Assembly: GCF_014648355.1 (NCBI RefSeq)
Contig: NZ_BMQY01000003.1
Span: 120,186 to 184,185, forward strand
Reading direction: 5' to 3'
Source: Couchioplanes azureus
GTDB lineage: Bacteria; Actinomycetota; Actinomycetes; Mycobacteriales; Micromonosporaceae
Length of the DNA stretch: 64,000 bases
In this document: positions 1 to 8,675 of the stretch, piece by piece
How the letters are laid out: each line of letters opens with the position of its first letter
How positions within the stretch are numbered: position 1 is the stretch's first letter
Made by a program: the position numbers and the translations under genes
Notes under the pieces: generated by a model
Told to the model about the DNA's origin: nothing
Databases searched by the model: none
What the model saw: the letters and a program-made list of their open reading frames with translations, nothing else

Positions 1-999
1 CTCCAGCGTCCAGGCGGCGAGCCGGCGGACGCGGGCCGCGGCGTCGCGCACCCGCTCCTCGGACAGCTCGCCGGCACGCACGGCCGCCACGACGGCGTCG
101 CGCAGGCGGACGGCCGTCCCCTCGTCGGCGTGGTCGCCGCCCACGCAGATGGCGTCGGCGCCGGCGGCGAGCGCGCGCACCGTGGCGCCCTCCAGCCCGT
201 ACGCCCGGCGCACGCCCTGCATCTCGATGCCGTCGGTGACGATCAGGCCCTCGAAGCCGAGCTCCTCGCGGAGCAGCCCGGTCAGGATGCGCCGGCTCAG
301 GGTGGCGGGCAGCTCCGGGTCGTACGCCGGCACGAGCAGGTGACCCGTCATGACCGCCTGGACCCCGGCCGCGATCGCCGCCCGGAACGGCACCAGCTCG
401 CATTCCCGCAGCCGGGCCCGGTCGTGACCGATGACGGGGAGGTCCTGGTGCGAGTCGACGGCGGTGTCGCCGTGGCCCGGGAAGTGTTTGGCGCAGGCGG
501 CCACCCCGGCGTCCTGCAGCCCGCGGATCCAGGCCGCGCCGTGCCGGGCGACCAGGTGCGGCTCGGCGCCGAACGCGCGTACCCCGATGATCGGGTTGTC
601 GGGGTTGTTGTTGACGTCCGTGTCCGGCGCGTAGTCGAGGGTGATGCCCGCGTGGGCCAGCTCGAAGCCCAGGTCCCGGGCCACGGCCTCGGTGAGCTCC
701 GGATCGTCGACGGCACCCAGGCCGAGGTTGCCGGGACGGGAACTGCCGTGCCGCGACTCGAACCGGGTGACGTCGCCCGCCTCCTCGTCGATGGCCACGA
801 TGACGTCGGGCCGCTCGGCGCGCAGCTGGGCGGTCAGCGCCGCGACCTGCGCGGGCGACTCGACGTTGCGGGCGAACAGGGCGACGCCGCCGAGCCCCTC
901 CGCGAGCCGGCGGCGCACCCAGTCGGGCACCGTCGTGCCGGCGAACCCGGGCTGCAACACCGTGGCCGCGAGCTCGGGCAGTTCGCCATAAATCGGCAT
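1..999 (-). CDS. Beta-N-acetylhexosaminidase, glycoside hydrolase family 3 (partial)
   Basis: The gene runs off the left edge, so its C-terminus is missing; about 333 residues are visible. The protein is a GH3 enzyme of the NagZ type, which releases terminal beta-N-acetylglucosamine from muropeptides or glycans. The signature KHFPGHGDTAVDSH, with the catalytic His/Asp loop of NagZ enzymes, is clear. The nucleophile region reads GLIVTDGIEMQGV, with Asp in the expected place. No signal peptide is seen, which fits a cytoplasmic cell-wall recycling enzyme. The ATG at 999 is preceded by GGAGG 11 bases upstream. The family call is firm; the exact substrate is inferred. Confidence 0.88.
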   Translation of the reverse strand, partial: MPIYGELPELAATVLQPGFAGTTVPDWVRRRLAEGLGGVALFARNVESPAQVAALTAQLRAERPDVIVAIDEEAGDVTRFESRHGSSRPGNLGLGAVDDPELTEAVARDLGFELAHAGITLDYAPDTDVNNNPDNPIIGVRAFGAEPHLVARHGAAWIRGLQDAGVAACAKHFPGHGDTAVDSHQDLPVIGHDRARLRECELVPFRAAIAAGVQAVMTGHLLVPAYDPELPATLSRRILTGLLREELGFEGLIVTDGIEMQGVRRAYGLEGATVRALAAGADAICVGGDHADEGTAVRLRDAVVAAVRAGELSEERVRDAAARVRRLAAWTLE

Positions 1000-1097
1000 G
1001 AGTCCGTATACCTCCGGTGACGGTCGACGCCCTATGGTCGCCCACGCCGGCGGCTTCAGTCAACAAACCTTTCTATTAGACCCGGTAGGCTCCGCCC

Positions 1098-1205
1098 GTG
1101 TCTGGTGTCGACTGGTCCGAGGTGCACGCCGTACGCCTGCTCGGTGTCGCCCTCGCGGCGCTGATCCTGCTCTGGGCCATCAGGAGAATGTTCGGCGGCA
1201 AGTAA
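1098..1205 (+). CDS. Small single-pass membrane protein, 35 aa
   Basis: This short GTG-started frame encodes 35 residues: a polar start (SGVDWSEVH), one hydrophobic helix at about residues 12-28 and a basic end (RRMFGGK). That is the shape of a type II or tail-anchored small membrane protein with its positive end in the cytoplasm. It fits exactly between the divergent hexosaminidase and the oxidoreductase that begins 18 bases after its stop, so the two may be co-transcribed. An AT-richer stretch (about 1068-1080) upstream could be the promoter. I do not recognise the family. It rests on position and shape alone. Confidence 0.45.
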   Translation: MSGVDWSEVHAVRLLGVALAALILLWAIRRMFGGK

Positions 1206-1223
1206 CCGGGGTATCCGCCCGGT

Positions 1224-2174
1224 ATGCGAATCGGATACTTCCTGTCCAGCGAGGAGTACACCCCCGCCGAGCTGATCGCGCAGGCCGAGGGGGCGGAGCG
1301 GGCCGGCTTCTCGGCACTGTGGATCTCCGACCACTACCACCCCTGGGTCGACGCGCAGGGGCAGAGCCCGTTCGTCTGGTCGATGATCGGGGCGCTCAGC
1401 CAGGCCTCCCGGCTGCCCATCACCACCGCGGTGACCTGCCCCACCGTGCGCATCCACCCGGCCGTCATCGCCCAGGCCGCCGCGACCAGCGCCGTCCTGA
1501 CCGGAGGGAGGTTCCGGCTCGGCGTGGGCACCGGCGAGGCGCTCAACGAGCACATCCTCGGCGACGCCTGGCCCGAGACGGAGGTACGCCTCGAGATGCT
1601 CGAGGAGGCCGTCGAGATCATGCGCGAGCTCTGGAAGGGCGGCGTGGTCTCGCACCGCGGCAAGCACTACACGGTCGAGAACGCCCGGATCTACACGCTG
1701 CCCGAGAAGCCGGTCGAGATCCTGGTCTCCGGCTTCGGGCCGAAGGCGGTCGACGTGGCCGCCCGCATCGGCGAGGGGTACATCCACGTCAGCCCGGACG
1801 GCGAGATGGTGCGCAGGTTCCGCTCCTCCGGCGGCGGCGACCGGGTCTGCCAGGCCGGGTTCAAGGCGGCGTTCGCGGCCACCGAGGACGAGGGCGCGCG
1901 GATCGCGTACGAGAAATGGCCGAACGCCGGCGTGCCCGGCGAGCTGTCCCAGGTCCTGCCCTCGCCGAAGCACTTCGAGCAGGCGTCCCAGCTCGTCACG
2001 CAAGACATGATCAAGGAGGCGTTCGTCTGCGGCAACGACCCGCAGGCCCACCTCGAGATGATCGACAAATACGCCCAGGCCGGCTTCGACGAGGTCTACG
2101 TCGCCAACTCCGGGCCGCATTGGCAAGGTCTCTTCGACCTGTACGCGGAGCACGTCCTGCCCAAGCTGTCGTAG
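1224..2174 (+). CDS. LLM-class F420-dependent oxidoreductase (G6PDH-like family)
   Basis: The 316-residue product starts MRIGYFLSSEEYTP and contains WISDHYHPW, typical of the F420-dependent glucose-6-phosphate-dehydrogenase-like branch of the luciferase-like monooxygenase superfamily. Such proteins are TIM barrels that use the deazaflavin F420 for hydride transfer. GVGTGEALNEH and the SGFGPKAVDVAARIG phosphate-binding stretch also match. The length is normal for the family. The true substrate cannot be read from sequence; many relatives called G6PDH do not act on glucose-6-phosphate. The start ATG follows directly on the small membrane protein gene. F420 use supports an actinobacterial host. 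Confidence 0.85.
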   Translation: MRIGYFLSSEEYTPAELIAQAEGAERAGFSALWISDHYHPWVDAQGQSPFVWSMIGALSQASRLPITTAVTCPTVRIHPAVIAQAAATSAVLTGGRFRLGVGTGEALNEHILGDAWPETEVRLEMLEEAVEIMRELWKGGVVSHRGKHYTVENARIYTLPEKPVEILVSGFGPKAVDVAARIGEGYIHVSPDGEMVRRFRSSGGGDRVCQAGFKAAFAATEDEGARIAYEKWPNAGVPGELSQVLPSPKHFEQASQLVTQDMIKEAFVCGNDPQAHLEMIDKYAQAGFDEVYVANSGPHWQGLFDLYAEHVLPKLS

Positions 2175-2213
2175 CGTTTCGGTGTCGACCCGCCGGGGCA
2201 CAATGGCCGCGCG

Positions 2214-3860
2214 ATGAAGATCCCCGTCTACGGGCCACGTCTGCGCAGGGCCGCCCGCAAACACTTCGGCTGGCCCTCGCTGCGCCCCGGCCAGTTCAAG
2301 CCCATGCGAGCCGTGCTGCGGCGCAAGGACGCCCTGGTCGTCCTCCCCACCGGCGCGGGCAAGTCGGCGATCTACCAGATCCCCGCGGTCCTGCTGCCCG
2401 GGCCCACGGTGGTGATCTCGCCGCTGCTGGCCCTGCAGCAGGACCAGCTCGCCGCGCTCAACGAGCGCGACGACCCCAAGGTCCGCGCGGTCCGGGTCAG
2501 CAGCGCGGAGACCCCGGCGCAGCAGCGCGAGGCGATCCGGGAGGTGCAGGAGGGTCGCGCGGAGTTCCTCTTCATCACCCCCGAGCAGCTCAGCGACCCC
2601 CAGCGGATGGCGGAGGTGCGCGCCCTGCGACCCGGCCTGGTGGCCGTGGACGAGGCGCACTGCATCTCGGCCTGGGGGCACGACTTCCGCCCCGACTACC
2701 TGTCGCTGGGCCACCTCATCAAGGGCATCGGCCGCCCGCCGGTGCTGGCCCTGACCGCCACCGCCTCGCCGCCGGTGCGCGAGGACATCATCGAGCGGCT
2801 GCAGCTGCGCCGCCCCGAGATCCACGTGTCCGGACTGGACCGGCGCAACCTCTTCCTGGAGGTGGCCCACTGCCCGGACGAGGACTACCGGTGGCGGCGG
2901 CTCACCGCGCTGCTGGACGACTCGCCGCGGCCGGGCATCGTCTACGTCGCCACCCGCCGCGCCGCCGAGGACCTCGCCGCGCGGCTCACCGACGCCGGGT
3001 ACGCCGCCGACTTCTACCACGGCGGGATGGCGGCCGGGGCGCGCCGGCAGCGGCACGAGGACTTCACCGACGACCGGGTCGGCATCATGGTGGCCACCTC
3101 GGCGTTCGGCATGGGCATCGACAAGCCGAACATCCGCTGGGTCGCGCACGTCGCCCTACCGGACTCCCCGGACAGCTACTTCCAGGAGATCGGCCGGATG
3201 GGCCGCGACGGCGAACAAAGCCGGGCGCTGCTGCTCTGGCGCGCCGAGGACGAGGCCATCCAGCGGTTCTTCACCGGCGGCGCCCCGGACGTCACCGAGC
3301 TGCGCGAGCTCGCCGCCGCGCTGCGCGCCGGACCGGCGACGAAGACCGCGCTGAAGGAGAACACCGGGCTCGGCCCGCGCAAGCTCGGCCAGTTCCTCGC
3401 CCTGCTCGAGCAGGTCGGTGCGGCCACCGCGGGCCAGGGCAACAAGTGGACGGTGCCGGTCTTCGCCCCGCTTCCGGCCGCGGCGGCGGAGGCGGCGGTC
3501 GCGGCGTACGAGCGCCAGCAGGTCGTCCAGCGGTCACGCACCGACATGATGCGCGGCTTCGCCGAGACCCGCGCCTGCCGCATCCAGACCCTGCTCGCCT
3601 ACTTCGGTGAGGACGTGCGCAAACCCTGCGGCCACTGCGACAACTGCGTCGAGGGCGTCGCCGCCGACGTCGAGGAGGCCACCGGCGACGAACCGTTCGC
3701 GGTGCACAGCACCGTGCGGCACCCGGAGTGGGGTCCCGGCATGGTGATGGGCTACGAGGAAGATCGGGTGACGGTGCTCTTCGAGGAGGTCGGTTACAAG
3801 ACCCTCTCCGTACCCGTGGTCGAGGAGCATGCTCTGCTGGTCGCCGAGAAGAGGAAGTGA
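2214..3860 (+). CDS. RecQ-family ATP-dependent DNA helicase
   Basis: The 548-residue product carries the RecQ helicase core. Walker A PTGAGKS lies at about residues 45-51, motif II DEAHCISAWGHDF near 145, motif III LTATASP, and motif VI QEIGRMGRDG. A Cys cluster (CRIQ...CGHCDNC, about 450-475) is the RecQ zinc-binding region. The last 70 residues (HSTVRHPEWGPGMVMGYEEDRVTVLFEEVG) form a small beta domain like those appended to some UvrD and RecQ proteins, instead of a full HRDC domain. Expected role: 3'-5' DNA unwinding in recombination and repair. The next gene begins 9 bases downstream, so the two are probably co-transcribed. Confidence 0.93.
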   Translation: MKIPVYGPRLRRAARKHFGWPSLRPGQFKPMRAVLRRKDALVVLPTGAGKSAIYQIPAVLLPGPTVVISPLLALQQDQLAALNERDDPKVRAVRVSSAETPAQQREAIREVQEGRAEFLFITPEQLSDPQRMAEVRALRPGLVAVDEAHCISAWGHDFRPDYLSLGHLIKGIGRPPVLALTATASPPVREDIIERLQLRRPEIHVSGLDRRNLFLEVAHCPDEDYRWRRLTALLDDSPRPGIVYVATRRAAEDLAARLTDAGYAADFYHGGMAAGARRQRHEDFTDDRVGIMVATSAFGMGIDKPNIRWVAHVALPDSPDSYFQEIGRMGRDGEQSRALLLWRAEDEAIQRFFTGGAPDVTELRELAAALRAGPATKTALKENTGLGPRKLGQFLALLEQVGAATAGQGNKWTVPVFAPLPAAAAEAAVAAYERQQVVQRSRTDMMRGFAETRACRIQTLLAYFGEDVRKPCGHCDNCVEGVAADVEEATGDEPFAVHSTVRHPEWGPGMVMGYEEDRVTVLFEEVGYKTLSVPVVEEHALLVAEKRK

Positions 3861-3868
3861 GGACATCC

Positions 3869-4372
3869 GTGACGGACGAACCGTTGTACGCGAAGTTCGG
3901 TTTCACCGACGCCGAGTGGGGGCTGCTCGTCGGCCTGCCGCAGTCGGTGCTGACCGCCGCGAGCGTGGCGACGCACGACAGCGCCCGCAAGACCCGCCAG
4001 GAGACCGCGGCGGGCCTCGACGAGATCTCGGACGCCCGGGCCTCGGCGAGCCCGCTGGTGACCGCGGTCGCCGGCGCGGTGCTCGACGCGACCGGCGACC
4101 CGGACCGCGGCGAGGAGCTGCCCGCCATCGAGCCCGCGGACCCGGTCGGCTACGCCCAGGACGTCGTGACGCGGGCGCGGGAGGCGGCGGCGCTGCTGTC
4201 CGCCAAGGCCGCCCCCTCCGACGCGGAGACGTACAAGCACTGGCTGGTGGAGATCGCCGAGAGCGTGGTCGGCGCGGCCTCGACCGGCGGCGTACTGGGG
4301 ATCGGCGGCGACCAGGTCACCGAGAGCGAGCGCGCCTTCCGCGACGAGCTGGCGAAGGCCCTCGCGGGCTGA
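3869..4372 (+). CDS. Conserved actinobacterial protein of unknown function
   Basis: I do not recognise this 167-residue soluble, acidic protein. It begins TDEPLYAKFGFTDAEWGLLVGLP and ends with a short alpha-helical stretch (DQVTESERAFRDELAKAL). The composition is Ala-rich and helical throughout, with no Cys, no signal peptide and no membrane segment. The GTG start lies 9 bases after the recQ stop, which suggests translational coupling and possibly a shared transcript. It converges on the two-component operon with only 23 bases between. No enzymatic motif is visible. Confidence 0.7.
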   Translation: MTDEPLYAKFGFTDAEWGLLVGLPQSVLTAASVATHDSARKTRQETAAGLDEISDARASASPLVTAVAGAVLDATGDPDRGEELPAIEPADPVGYAQDVVTRAREAAALLSAKAAPSDAETYKHWLVEIAESVVGAASTGGVLGIGGDQVTESERAFRDELAKALAG

Positions 4373-4395
4373 CCGTCCGTCCCCGCCTGCGCCCG

Positions 4396-5028
4396 TCAGC
4401 CGTCGGCGGTGCCGAGCAGGCCGCGGGCGAAGGCGGTGGCGACGGCCGCCGCCCGGTCGCGCACGCCCAGCTTCGCGTACGCGTGCAGCAGGTGGGTCTT
4501 GACCGTCGCCTCGCTGATGAACAGCCGCGAGGCCGCCTCCCGGTTGGTGCATCCCCGCGCGATCAGGCCGAGCACCTCCCGCTCGCGCGCGCTCAGCGGC
4601 TCCCGCTCGGGTGCGCGCAGCCGGCCCATCAGCCGGCCCGCCACCGCCGGCGAGAGCACCGCCTCGCCCCGGTGCGCCGCCACGACCGCCCGGAACAGCT
4701 CCTCCCGCGGGGTGTCCTTGAGCAGATAGCCGGTCGCCCCCGCCTGGATCGCGGGCAGCACGTCGCCGTCGGTGTCGTAGGTGGTCAGCACCAGGACCCG
4801 GGCCGGGCAGCCCTGCTCGCGCAGCGCCCGGATGGTGCTGACCCCGTCCATGCCCGGCATCCTCAGGTCCATCAGCACCACGTCGAGGTCGGCGGCGCGG
4901 GCCACCGCCAGCGCCTCCCGCCCGTCGGCCGCCTCGCCGCGCACCTCGAAGCGGTCGTCACCGGCGAACATGCCGCGCAGGCCGTCGCGGACCACCGGGT
5001 GGTCGTCGACGATCAGCAGGCCGATCAC
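4396..5028 (-). CDS. NarL/LuxR-type response regulator
   Basis: The 210-residue product has a receiver domain (residues 1-120) with the acidic pair at D8/D9, phospho-acceptor D54 in VLMDLRMPG, a Thr in VLTTYD and the conserved Lys in LLKDTP. A GerE/LuxR helix-turn-helix follows at about 145-205 (LSAREREVLGLIARGCTNREAA, then SEATVKTH). It should be a DNA-binding transcription factor activated by the histidine kinase encoded just upstream. Its GTG start overlaps the kinase stop as GTGA, a classic translational coupling. Target genes are not evident from the window. Confidence 0.93.
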   Translation of the reverse strand: MIGLLIVDDHPVVRDGLRGMFAGDDRFEVRGEAADGREALAVARAADLDVVLMDLRMPGMDGVSTIRALREQGCPARVLVLTTYDTDGDVLPAIQAGATGYLLKDTPREELFRAVVAAHRGEAVLSPAVAGRLMGRLRAPEREPLSAREREVLGLIARGCTNREAASRLFISEATVKTHLLHAYAKLGVRDRAAAVATAFARGLLGTADG

Positions 5029-6251
5029 GCGGCGGCTCCCGCCGGGATCGCCGGGACGCAGGCGGAGACGGCCGTTCCGGCGCCCGGGTGCGACTCGACC
5101 GCCAGGGTGCCCGCGATCCGCCGTACCCGCTCGCGCATGGCCGTGAGGCCGTAACCGCCGTCGTCCGCGCACGGGCGGGGGGCGGCCGGGTCGAAGCCCC
5201 TGCCGTCGTCGTGGACGTCGAGCGTCACCAGATCCTCCAGATAGGACAAGGTCAGGGCCACCCGCCGCGCGCCGGCGTGCCGGGCCACGTTGGCGAGCGC
5301 CTCCTGCGCCGTACGCAGCAGGGCGGTCTCGATCTCGGGCAGCAGCGGACGGGCGGTGCCCGTGGTGATCAGCTCCGCGGGCACGCCGTGCCGTGCCGAC
5401 CAGCCGTCGACCACGCCGGCGAGGGCGTCCGGCAGCGTGGCCGCGTCCAGCGGCTCGGGGCGCAGAGCACGGACCGAGCGCCGCGCCTCGGCCAGGCTCT
5501 CCCGGGCCAGCCGCCGGGCGTTGCCCAGGTGCCGCCGCCGGTCCGCCGGGCGGCCGTCCGCCTGCTCGGCCGCCTCGAGCTGGGTGACGATGCCGGTGAG
5601 CCCCTGGGCGAGCACATCGTGGATCTCCCCGGCCAGCCGCTGCCGCTCGTCGCGGACCCCGGCCTCGCGCGCCTGCACCACCAGTCTTGCCTGGAGGCCG
5701 GCGTTCTCGGCCAGGGCGGCGGCGAGCTCGTCGTTGGCCTGCGCGAGGCGGCGTACCATCTCGGCGCGCTGCGCATGATGTTCCCGCGTCCTGGTGGCGA
5801 GGACGGTCATCGCCGTGCCGATCGCCACGTTGAGGGCCACGACCACCGCGAGGGTGCCCCAGTCGTCCGGCACCCGGACGGCCCCCGCGCCGCCCACCTG
5901 GGCCATCGCGGTGCACACGCCGACCCCGGCGGCGCCGAGCAGCCTGCCGCGGCCGCGCAGCGCGTGCATCACATGGACGTAGCCGGTCCAGGCGAAGAAG
6001 CCGTACAGCGGGTTGGTCCAGACCAGCGCCGCGATGAGCGTGAGCAGGCCGGTGAACCATGCCGCGCCGGGCCGGCGCCATCGCGTCCACGACAGCCAGC
6101 CGGCGGTGACCGCGGCGACCGCGAACGACACCGGCAGCGGCTGCCGCGCGATCTCCCCGGTGTCGCTGGCCAGGAGCACCAGCACGGTCGATCCGGCCAG
6201 CGCCGCATACGGCAGCAGCCCGAGCCGCCGGTCGCCGCCGTCCACCAACAC
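5025..6251 (-). CDS. Sensor histidine kinase, NarL-partner (HisKA_3) type
   Basis: The 408-residue membrane kinase has about five or six hydrophobic segments in residues 15-150, a coiled linker, then the HisKA_3 phospho-acceptor motif ERQRLAGEIHDVLAQG with His at about residue 211. A HATPase_c domain follows: N box QEALANVARHA, G1 DDGRGFDP, G2 GGYGLTAMRERV. It should autophosphorylate and pass phosphate to the response regulator encoded in the overlapping downstream gene. The membrane domain has no recognisable sensor fold, so the signal is unknown. The start near 6251 is the most upstream in frame; ATG and GTG alternatives a few codons later are possible. Confidence 0.92.
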   Translation of the reverse strand: MLVDGGDRRLGLLPYAALAGSTVLVLLASDTGEIARQPLPVSFAVAAVTAGWLSWTRWRRPGAAWFTGLLTLIAALVWTNPLYGFFAWTGYVHVMHALRGRGRLLGAAGVGVCTAMAQVGGAGAVRVPDDWGTLAVVVALNVAIGTAMTVLATRTREHHAQRAEMVRRLAQANDELAAALAENAGLQARLVVQAREAGVRDERQRLAGEIHDVLAQGLTGIVTQLEAAEQADGRPADRRRHLGNARRLARESLAEARRSVRALRPEPLDAATLPDALAGVVDGWSARHGVPAELITTGTARPLLPEIETALLRTAQEALANVARHAGARRVALTLSYLEDLVTLDVHDDGRGFDPAAPRPCADDGGYGLTAMRERVRRIAGTLAVESHPGAGTAVSACVPAIPAGAAA

Positions 6252-6317
6252 CGTCTTCCACCTCCCCCTGCGCCGACCCCACGGTAGGCGATGCCCGGCC
6301 GGCTCACGAACCGGTCG

Positions 6318-6887
6318 TCAGGCCGGGTGCAGGCGGCCGCGGAGGAAGGCGAGGATCTCGCGGCGCCCGTGGTCGGCCACGGGATCCAGCGCCCCCGTGA
6401 CGACCAGCGCCGGCGGCAGGCCGGCGAGGCTGTCGAACCGCAGCGGGGACACGCTGCGGGCGTCGAGCGACGCCGGCACGCTCAGCCTGCGGTACGTGCG
6501 CAGCTGAGCCGGCGAGAGCCCGGGACTCCCGGCGTTCGCGGCGATCGACGGGTAGCCGGTCAGCCGGACGAGCGTGTCGTAGCCGTCCTCGACCGGCGCC
6601 GGCAACGGCTGTCCCGGGGCGAGGCGGTACCCCACCGACACGACCACCGCCGGGCAACGGGCCGCAAGGCGGCTGTTGAGCCAGTCGTTCTGCGCCGGGG
6701 CGCCGGCGACGAAGCCTCCACCGTGGAACGACAGGACCAGCGACAGTCGCGGGCCGGCGTTTCCCGGCCGGTGCACCCGCAGCGTCAGGCGACGGCCCGG
6801 AAGGTCGATCGTGCGCTCCTCGATGCGGGCGCGGCGGTCGGGCAGGCCGGTGACGAGCCGCGCCGCGCGCGACGTCGCCGTCCTCAC
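6318..6887 (-). pseudogene. Alpha/beta hydrolase fold-3 remnant (lipase/esterase, HSL family)
   Basis: The 189-residue frame matches the hormone-sensitive-lipase family at both ends: oxyanion motif HGGGF near residue 55, VVVSVGYRLAPGQPLPAPVEDGY, and late LAGLPPALVVTGALDPVADHG. The family normally has 300-330 residues. Here the nucleophile elbow GDSAGG, which should follow the VEDGY helix, is absent; the reading frame jumps from DTLVRLTG to YPSIAANAGSPGLS, which belongs after the nucleophile. The C-terminus also stops before the catalytic His. So an in-frame internal deletion of roughly 50 residues and loss of the end leave no catalytic triad. Probably a decaying gene, although the intact frame could still be translated. 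GTG at 6887 is an estimated start. Confidence 0.6.
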
Positions 6888-6908
6888 CGAGATGGTGCGG
6901 CGCGCCTT

Positions 6909-8108
6909 CTAGGCGACGGCCTCGGCCTCGTTGGTGCGGCGCCCGGCGACCGCCGAGTAGACCGAGCCGAGCTGCGACGCCACCCGCTTCCAGGAGTACG
7001 CCTGGCGCGCCCGGTCCAGCGCCGCCGTCGCGTACGCGAAGCGCCGTACCTTGTCGTTGACCAGGCGCCGCAGGGCGCCGCCGAGCGCGCGCGGGTCGCG
7101 GGCCGGCACCAGGTCGCCGGTGAGGCCGTCCACGACCGTCTCGTTGAGACCGCCGATGGCGGTCCCGACGACCGGGACGCCGCAGGCCATCGCCTCGAGC
7201 GGGGCCAGCTCGAACTGCTCCTGCCAGGGCGCGGCGACGAACAGGTCGGCCGAGCGGTACCAGCGGGGCATGTCCGTGGCCGGGACGCCGCCGACGAGCC
7301 GCACCCGGTCGGCGACCTGGCAGCGCTCGGCGATGGCCCGCAGCTTCTCCGCCTGCGGGTCGGCCGCGAGCTGCCGCGCGGGCGGGCCGCCCACGACGAC
7401 GCACTCGGCGCCCGGCACGTACCGCATGGCCTCGATGACGTCACCGAAGCCCTTGCGCTCGACGAGACGGCCGACGCTGAGGATGCGGGGGCGCTCGGGG
7501 TCCCGCTCGGCGGCCGGCCCGTCCGGTGTGAAGCGCTCACTGTCGACACCGGCCGGTACGACCGCCAGCCGGGCGCGGGGCACACCGATGCGGATCAGGC
7601 CGCGCAGCTCGTCCTGGCTCTGGGCGACCACCCGGTCGACGGCCCGGCCCAGCGCGCGCTCGTAGCCGGTACGGGAGGCGCCCGGCCCGGGCTGCGTCCC
7701 GGTCGCGATCTCGTGGAAGGACTGCACGACCGGCACGCCGACCTGGCGCGCGGCCGTGATGGCCGCCAGGCCGCTGGTCCAGTAGTGCGCATGGGCCACG
7801 TCGGGCAGCCAGTCGGTGTCACGCCACTCGGTGCGCAGCCACTGCGCGAAGTCGGCCATGTGCCGCGGCAGCTCGTTCTCCGGCAGCGTCTGTGCCGGTC
7901 CGGCCGGCACGTGCAGCACGCGGACCCCGCCGGTGAGCGTGGCGATGGCGGGCAGCTCGGGGTCGTCGCGGCGGGTGTAGACGCGGACGTCGTGACCGAG
8001 CTCGGCCAGGGCCGCGGAGAGCTCCGCGACGTGCCGCTGCTGGGCGCCGGCCGGGGCGTCCCCGGCGGGCAGCGGGCTCGCCTGCTCCGAGATCATCGCG
8101 ATGCGCAA
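6909..8108 (-). CDS. GT4-family glycosyltransferase
   Basis: The product of about 399 residues has the GT-B fold of GT4 enzymes. The N-terminal domain starts RIAMISEQASP and contains GAQQRHVAELSAAL. The C-terminal donor-binding domain has ILSVGRLVERKGF and the EX7E-like FELAPLEAMACGVPVV. Such enzymes transfer a sugar from a nucleotide donor to lipids, polysaccharides or small molecules. I chose the TTG at 8108 because AGGAGG stands five bases upstream and the next codons give the usual RIAMIS start; ATG at 8096 is the alternative. The gene is followed by the hydrolase remnant and faces away from the SRPBCC gene. Acceptor unknown. Confidence 0.85.
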   Translation of the reverse strand: MRIAMISEQASPLPAGDAPAGAQQRHVAELSAALAELGHDVRVYTRRDDPELPAIATLTGGVRVLHVPAGPAQTLPENELPRHMADFAQWLRTEWRDTDWLPDVAHAHYWTSGLAAITAARQVGVPVVQSFHEIATGTQPGPGASRTGYERALGRAVDRVVAQSQDELRGLIRIGVPRARLAVVPAGVDSERFTPDGPAAERDPERPRILSVGRLVERKGFGDVIEAMRYVPGAECVVVGGPPARQLAADPQAEKLRAIAERCQVADRVRLVGGVPATDMPRWYRSADLFVAAPWQEQFELAPLEAMACGVPVVGTAIGGLNETVVDGLTGDLVPARDPRALGGALRRLVNDKVRRFAYATAALDRARQAYSWKRVASQLGSVYSAVAGRRTNEAEAVA

Positions 8109-8228
8109 GTCATCCTCCTGGCGACAAGCTTCATTCCGGGAGAAGACCGGAGTCGAGGTGGCGATACGCGGTGGTCTTGCCCGTCGCCCGAAAGCGTAAA
8201 CATCGCCTGGTGGGGGTATGCCGGACTC

Positions 8229-8675
8229 GTGGCTATCGTGCAGCGTATCGTTCCGGCCCGTCCGGACCAGGTGTTCGCCGTCCTCGCGGACGGGTGGACC
8301 TACAGCGACTGGGTCGTCGGCACGGTTCACATCCGGGACGTGGATCCCGGATGGCCGAATCCGGGCTCGCGACTGCATCACAAGGCCGGCCCCTGGCCGT
8401 TCTCCCTGCACGAGAGCTCGGAGGTGCTGGCCTGCGTGCCCGAGCGCGAGCTGACGATCCGCGCCGGCCTCTGGCCCCTGGGCGAGGCGCACGTGCGGAT
8501 CCTGCTCGAGCCGGTCGAGGGCGGCCGGACCCGGATCACGATGGAGGAGACGTTCGGCGCCGGTCCGCTGCGCTGGGTGCACACCAAGCTCAACGATCTG
8601 GTGCTGCACCGGCGCAACATCGAGTCGCTGCGACGCCTCTGCGACATCGCCACGCGGGAGAAGAGCCGCCCGTGA
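8229..8675 (+). CDS. SRPBCC-family (polyketide cyclase-like) protein
   Basis: The 148-residue protein is a single START/Bet v 1-like helix-grip domain: IVPARPDQVFAVLADGWTYSDWVVG at the N-terminus, a central beta sheet and a long C-terminal helix (RRNIESLRRLCDIA). These proteins bind hydrophobic ligands; some act as cyclases, many have no known role. It is probably co-translated with the next gene, since its TGA overlaps that GTG (GTGA). The GTG at 8229 is chosen because it begins just before the conserved first strand. Confidence 0.82.
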   Translation: MAIVQRIVPARPDQVFAVLADGWTYSDWVVGTVHIRDVDPGWPNPGSRLHHKAGPWPFSLHESSEVLACVPERELTIRAGLWPLGEAHVRILLEPVEGGRTRITMEETFGAGPLRWVHTKLNDLVLHRRNIESLRRLCDIATREKSRP

